A model generated the notes under the pieces. That model was not told the DNA's origin and searched no databases. It saw only the letters and a list, made by a program, of their open reading frames with translations. From NCBI GenBank assembly GCA_022036555.1, contig CM039141.1, forward strand, positions 6,979,773 to 7,043,772: a stretch of DNA of 64,000 nt. Direction: 5' to 3'. Positions 58,627 to 64,000 of the stretch are shown piece after piece (position 1 is the first letter of the stretch; each line of letters opens with the position of its first letter). The stretch is from Microstegium vimineum (lineage: Eukaryota; Streptophyta; Magnoliopsida; Poales; Poaceae). A program made the position numbers and the translations under genes.

Positions 58627-60851
58627 TCACTTGTACCATCCGGTAAGCATGTATCTTAGCCAGAAGCAGAACACGCAACATAGGGCCTGTCAGACATGAA
58701 GACGAGGGTTATGATCCATCCCCAAATCGAAATGCAAGCACAATGCAATCACGTGGTTGTACAACACACAATTCAGATATATCAAGCTGTGACTCATAGC
58801 TGTCGCTTCCCTGAACCGGCTTGTTCAAAGCATCCATGATGCAGATGCACATCCAATTAGATTGCTATGTTTCGGACTACTGATATAAGAAAGCTAATTC
58901 AATGATGCAACCATGCAAATTATCAAGAAAAATAAACCTTGACTATTGGCATGCTTAAATTTGGTGTATATGACGGAATGCACCATTAGTTATTGCCGCG
59001 CAATTATCAGACACCTCTGCTGATTTACATTGACGTGCACTCTGAAAGGGTTGTTAATGCCAGGTCTGAGTTCAGATTTAACTGATGAATTTTTACCTAG
59101 TTCAACATAAACATCTAATTAACTTGGTTCTTTCCTCTATTCTCTTGCTGTTAGAAAAGAGCTTATCCCCAGTTCAGAATAAGAACTTTGCAAGTGTGAA
59201 TAATTATGAAATCATGCACATAACCAAATAATAAAAGCAGAGCAGTTCACGAGATTTCAACAGAAGTCAAGAAACAAGTTTGCAACAAAGTACAATAGTA
59301 GTCTGCAGCAAGAGTGCATTTCAAGTCTACCTGAAAAATAAGGAGCCTTATACAAAGGGCCTTCTCTGAGCACTTTCCAAATAACCTAAGGAATATGTTA
59401 ACCAGATTCCCATCTTTTGTACCAGTCAGAAGACCAGTTTCAGGATCAAACCTGTGGATGGAAGCATATTTTAGAAACTTCATAAGAATCGTACGTAATA
59501 AGTTATCTTCATGGTTCTAGGTCAAAGCAACACAAAAGTACCTCGGCAACCTATGTCTTGGGCAAGGAACGAAGTGAAAGAGCTGCAGGAAACGAAGACA
59601 TAATTATGAAGTTTAAGCATATCAAGTACATACTCAGCTATATAACACTCATATCTCAGAGTCAAAATAAAGAAATCAAATGAAAATTATTTCTCCTGAC
59701 CTGTGGGACTGAACACAAGAAATTAAGAACTTGAGGTAAAAAGAAGAGCAATAACGTCTCGCTGCAAACTCAAAACGGTCATTGATCAGATTCAGTTATT
59801 ACAAATAATAATAGGTAAAATGGAACTGAATGTCAGTATGTAGATCTAGCACACTAATGCTGCAGATGTCAGGTGGATGAGCATAAATAGTGTGATGGCA
59901 CAAGTTTGGGCTCACAGCGAAGATAGCTTTTCCACCCCGATACATATTCGCCCTATGAAGTTGGTGATAAAAAAAATGGGCAAGTTGCAAAAAAAAAAAA
60001 AAAACACCCCATAGATGCAGTAAAAGAATGAAAAGCCAGAAAAGAAAAATAGGAGGAATGCTTTTGTGCACATGTAACTGAACAAAAAACAATTTACAAC
60101 ATGCATCACGCTGGCTGAGTATTCTTGACTGATAAATAATAAAGTACTAGTGAAATTTGTAGGAAATAATTGAAGATGATTACCTGAAATGTCCCAATAT
60201 TCCTATCACAGCCAAAGCCATTCCAGCAAAATAGGTGTAGGTATCACCAACAAAAACAATTGAAGGATACCTGATGCATAAATGTCATGATTTTTCTACA
60301 AAGAAAAAAAAAAGGCAAACAAAACTCCAATTTAAACAGATCTAGTGTGTTTCTCAAGGTCCTTACCAGTTAAAAGCTAGCAAAGCTAATGAAATGGTTA
60401 GGAAAGGCAAGACAAGATAAATAGAGAATTCATGAGCTTGCTGAGTTTCAATGTCTGTAGAAGATGCTATGCGCATTACATTATGTATCAAAACCTGGAA
60501 AAGGCCACACGCCATCAGGACATGAGTGGTATGCAGAATTCATGTACAAAAGGAATATATTTTGTTTATACCGCAGCAGATATAACAACTGTCTGCCCAA
60601 CTTCAAGTCCATTTAGGCCAGCGTGTATATTTATCGAGTTTGTACAAAAGACTGCTAACAAGAGCATGAATAGCTTGTAAAATAAACCTGCATGCCAAAG
60701 GAAACAAAAGATCAGTGTATAGAATAGCTTGTGATTTAGAATCAGAAACAGGGTTCAGCAACAGAGCTGAAATTGGAAATAGGCTTCACCAGCAAATGCA
60801 CATAAGTAATCATGCAGTTGAGGAAATTTTTATAAGTAGTTCACGAAAACA
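58627..60851 (-). CDS. ALG7: UDP-GlcNAc:dolichyl-phosphate GlcNAc-1-P transferase (GPT/ALG7), C-terminal part
   Basis: Seven exons in transcript order: 60687-60572, 60494-60367, 60270-60184, 59761-59701, 59582-59542, 59451-59331, 58686-58627, all phases closing, encoding the last 203 residues. Recognisable texts are LFMLLLAVFCTNSINIHAGL, NGLEVGQ, FVGDTYTYFAGMALAV, LPQVLNFL, CPRHRLPRFDPETGLLTGT and the terminal TGWYK. Hydrophobic stretches suit the C-terminal membrane helices of this multi-pass ER enzyme, which makes the first dolichol-linked sugar for N-glycosylation and is the tunicamycin target. The upstream exons (about half of the protein) are missing: the intron at 60688-60851 runs into gap 2, and nothing beyond the gap resembles GPT. 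Confidence 0.93.
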
Positions 60852-60951
60852 NNNNNNNNNNNNNNNNNNNNNNNNNNNNNNNNNNNNNNNNNNNNNNNNN
60901 NNNNNNNNNNNNNNNNNNNNNNNNNNNNNNNNNNNNNNNNNNNNNNNNNNN
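60852..60951. other. Assembly gap 2 (100 N)
   Basis: Exactly 100 unknown bases inside an intron of the GPT gene. The far side does not continue the gene. Confidence 0.99.
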
Positions 60952-62694
60952 CACTCCATGCGGACTCGCCGTCGTTGACGTATGTTTTTTTTTCTTTTTC
61001 TTCTAAAAAGGACGACTAAAATATATTAGTAGCAGCAGAGTAAAGTAACACTTAAAAAAACATAGTATTTATAAAGATGTACAATTTCCGATCGATTTCA
61101 AGAGACAGTGGCTCGATCTGAATGGTTATACTGATTTTCTATGAGACAAAAAAACGCTATTTATTTGTTCACTGAAAATTATATTAGTACTGTTGAATTA
61201 TTAGTGCGGATGAACATATCCTATTCCTACCAGCTGCTAAGCAATCTGACAGCAGAAGTATATGTAACTCATGGAGAAGATAAACACAAGATTACATGTA
61301 TATACAAGATCGAGGCGGTGTTGATGGCCACATGCATGGACTGACGCAGCAGACAGCAGACATCCTATTGGATCAGCAGTCCACGTCGAGAGCACGAGCT
61401 AGCTAGTGGCATGCATGATCGATGTTGCTAGCTAGCACAAGTGGATATATAAAGCATGTATGTGTGGGCGGCTTTGCCAATTTGCTTGGCTTCATCACAT
61501 GCATGTAAACACAGTTAGCTAGAGTTATTAGGCATGGAGATGCATGCTTGTAGCAGACTGATGCTGCAAATAGTGCTGTGCTTCAGCAGTTGAGCTATAT
61601 TTAGCTAGCTAGCTACAGTAACACTTCCTTTTTGTTCCTCTGACAGTGCAAGGCCGGTCGCCGGATCAGCTAGTATAGCCACCCAACCAGAAGCCATGCA
61701 TGCCCCATGCATCGCCATCACGGATGCTCTTTTTTCTCCCCCGGCCCTTTGAGTTGTCAACTGTTAGTTTGTACATCGATCGGTGGAGTGGAGTGGAATG
61801 GAAGAGTGTGACGAGGCGAATCGACCGATGAATGGCCAATTACACGCATGCATGGAGGACTAAAAGTGCTGCTAGTCTCCATCTCTCTCGTTTCAAGCAG
61901 GCACGAGCACGAGCACGAGCACGAGCTGGTGCAACTTGCAAACACCCACCTTTGTCTGTGCAGTACAATTACACGATGCTTCCATCCTCTACCCTCCGTT
62001 GACAGCGACACCGTACTAGCTAGCTATTGTCGTCGTTACAGCGCGCGGCGTGCCAGCTAATTTCCTTCGGCTCGATAGCGTCATCCTCCTTCACCTGCGT
62101 GCTGTCACGCTCTCACTCATAAGCTAACTTATGCTATTTTTTTATTAAAAAAACACACTATTTATAACAAAGTTGATAAGCTGAACGAACAAGCTCAAGG
62201 TCGACATCATCGCTGCGTCGTCGATCCATGCATTCATTCATTCTATGGCCAGGGGCACGAGTTAAGCTAGCTGGTGCAACCTGTAAAATTAAGAAGGTAA
62301 CTAATATAACCACCCTTTGTCGTCTGTGTAGTCCACTTTGACACAATCCGTGGACAATGACACCGTAGTAGTGCCGTCGTTTGCGCAACCAGCCAGTGCA
62401 GCTCACTGGTACGCGTATGCATTTAGCCACATCCCTGCTGTTTTGATGTGGAAGTGAGGACCCCTGCGACGACTATATATTGCCTTCCTCCAGACTTCCA
62501 CCCACATTCATGTTGCTTCTCAATCCCACAACATGACTCTCGCGTGTCTCTGTCGACACCACTCTTTTTTTCTACCGGCCCCTAATTTATTGTCTCTGCT
62601 TCGTCGATGATCTCTCACGCGCGCACTCTCGTACGTCTTGGCAGACCAATGATATGTAGTATATGTACACATGGCTTTTGCAATTTTGAGCTGT

Positions 62695-62760
<66 letters not shown>

Positions 62761-63568
62761 CGAGAATAAAGAGGCGTTCGTTGGCATTTTATTTTAGACG
62801 AGTTATTAAATTCTGGAACGTGCATGCTACACGCCACATGCAAGGGACAGAAGTGCACTTATTAGTAATGCTTTTGTACAAATCTTTTTTTTTCTCGAAC
62901 GTGCCATGAGACACATATTTCATTAAAAGGGAAAATATTTGTGTGTACCACAACAAAAGCCTTACTATTATTAGATTAGTCATAAAATATATTTTTATAA
63001 TACAATTATTTAGAGATATAAATCATAATACTATATATATTTAATATAAATTTGATCAAACTTGAGTTAACTTGACCGACACGATAGTTGTGTTCTTTTA
63101 TGCACAGAGGTACAATAAATAAAATAGAATAAAAAGGATAGTAGATCGATGTCATCAAGCTAGTCGCGACGGCATGAGCACCTGCCCTGCCCGCATATAT
63201 AGCTTCGACGTCGGGTGTCAGTAGCGCACTACCTCTTTCATCCGCCTAAGCTCAAGGACGATCTCTTGCTGCCAGTGCGGCGAGCTGAGCGAGCTTGACG
63301 TACTCCAGCATCCACCGTGTGCTCGGTGTAGACGTCCAACCGCGTGTGCGTGCATGCGCTAGCTGGATATACGGCCGGCCGGCCGTATCGGGTGCAACCA
63401 TCAGCTCTTTTTAAGGAATCAAATTTCTAAGTGAACACAGAAACGTAACGGTCATGGCAATGAATGAAGCAAATAAATTATATTGATGAATGACAGTTAA
63501 TTAAGGAATATAAAGTTATAAATTGATAGGAATTCATTTTTTTTACGGGAGACAGGAAATCTGTATAT
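60952..63568. other. Gene-free region after gap 2
   Basis: No gene recognised. The stretch 61380-61630 is rich in AGCTAGCTAG-type words. A (CACGAG)n hexamer run lies near 61900. Two similar segments, about 61886-62060 and 62230-62405, look like an old local duplication. A minus-strand frame ending at about 63230 reads HWQQEIVLELRRMKEVVRY but has no recognisable start or family. The stretch may be promoter or retained repeat DNA. Confidence 0.5.
62695..62758. repeat. Compound (TA)n(GA)n microsatellite
   Basis: About 12 TA units directly followed by about 20 GA units. Likely highly polymorphic. Confidence 0.97.
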
Positions 63569-63915
63569 GACTCTGTTTGGTTCCTTTTGAAGAGGGACGA
63601 AAAACTTATTTTAAGTTCTTTTTAGTCTATTTGAATCAAACACTAGGGACTTATTTAGAGACTTTTTTGGGCTAAGTAGTAGTCTCAAGGGGTGAGGTTT
63701 ATGGGGACTTTTGGACCACAATTGATACCCCTTGCCCTTCATTATTGTCTGTCAACGCCCTCTCCCTTTACCATGCAGAGGTACAATGGTCTTTGTTAGG
63801 GTGTATTAAATGATGTTAAGTCTATACAAGTTTATGGAACCAAACACTAATAGAGACTTTTATTAAGTCTGTGTTTTAGTCTTTAGTCTCTAGGACTAAA
63901 GAACCAAACAGGACC
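63569..63915. repeat. MITE with CTGTTTGGTTC ends
   Basis: Left end GACTCTGTTTGGTTCCTTTT, right end inverted GTCCTGTTTGGTTCTTTAGT. Between them are several GTCTCTAG / GACTTA-type subterminal repeats and no ORF. About 345 bases. Confidence 0.75.
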
Positions 63916-64000
63916 ACAGTAACTTTGGATGGAGATCAGCAAATTCTCAAATTCTCTCGCGTGTATCTCTCTCTCTATATATGGTGGTGAGGAGGGATAG

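Noticed and set aside
62695..62758. ORFs reading poly-Glu/Arg or poly-Ser/Leu
   Set aside because: Pure microsatellite translation.
63160..63420. Possible minus-strand exon ending HWQQEIVLELRRMKEVVRY
   Set aside because: No start, no splice partner, no family recognised. Too weak to call.
1..64000. tRNA, rRNA, riboswitch, operon or prophage-like systems
   Set aside because: No cloverleaf with box A/B, no rRNA text and no bacterial-type organisation. Everything fits plant nuclear DNA.

Overview
This window is nuclear DNA of a grass, most likely an Andropogoneae species (sorghum, sugarcane, Miscanthus or maize type). Evidence: genes are split by GT-AG introns and have plastid transit peptides and plant-only domain architectures. 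Two single-exon genes are extremely GC-rich, as in cereals. Gene-free stretches are packed with cereal repeats: Stowaway/Tourist-type MITEs, at least four copies of the family with GGCC-TGTTTAG ends, LINE tails, and LTR-retrotransposon pieces. Two runs of exactly 100 N (18282-18381 and 60852-60951) are scaffold gaps, and each cuts a gene.

Layout. 1-300: retrotransposon gag-like remnant. 1541-2161 (-): glutaredoxin-like protein with a C-terminal zinc cluster. 4817-5414 (+): unrecognised charged protein split over two frames. 7268-18281 (-): 26 exons of a CHD1/CHR5-type chromatin remodeler, N-terminus lost at gap 1. 18382-27049: repeat-rich block (G-rich contig end, LTR element, TIR element with a GC-rich cargo, LTR-like element with repeated palindromes). 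27050-29955 (+): BT1-like mitochondrial carrier. 31175-32128 (+): Myb/SANT-like (LIMYB / Harbinger-type) protein. 32526-35626 (-): plastid-type RNA pseudouridine synthase 6, broken by one base in its last exon. 37192-38586 (-): cis-zeatin O-glucosyltransferase-type UGT. 42019-45897 (+): PETs, the plastid S1-S1-Ts-Ts polyprotein (PSRP-7 / EF-Ts). 47346-50543 (+): N6-methyl-AMP deaminase. 51410-57802 (-): EDR2-like PH-START-DUF1336 protein with four single-base indels in its last three or four coding exons. 58627-60851 (-): C-terminal part of GPT/ALG7, cut at gap 2. 60952-64000: no recognisable gene.

Exon chains were worked out by hand from the sequence. For every multi-exon gene all exon phases close, except at the explicitly listed indels. 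The genes are ordinary unlinked housekeeping and metabolic genes, with no operon logic: two act in plastid translation/RNA modification (PETs, pseudouridine synthase 6), one in chromatin, one in mitochondrial transport, one in cytokinin conjugation, one in modified-nucleotide salvage, one in defence/lipid signalling, and one in ER N-glycosylation. I did not find a convincing new multi-gene system. The most informative oddities are the in-frame stops placed directly after both PETs splice donors, the clustered indels in EDR2-like, two GC-AG introns, a duplicated 3' splice site in the CHD1 gene, an in-frame exon duplication in the carrier gene, and a TIR element carrying a GC-rich insert.
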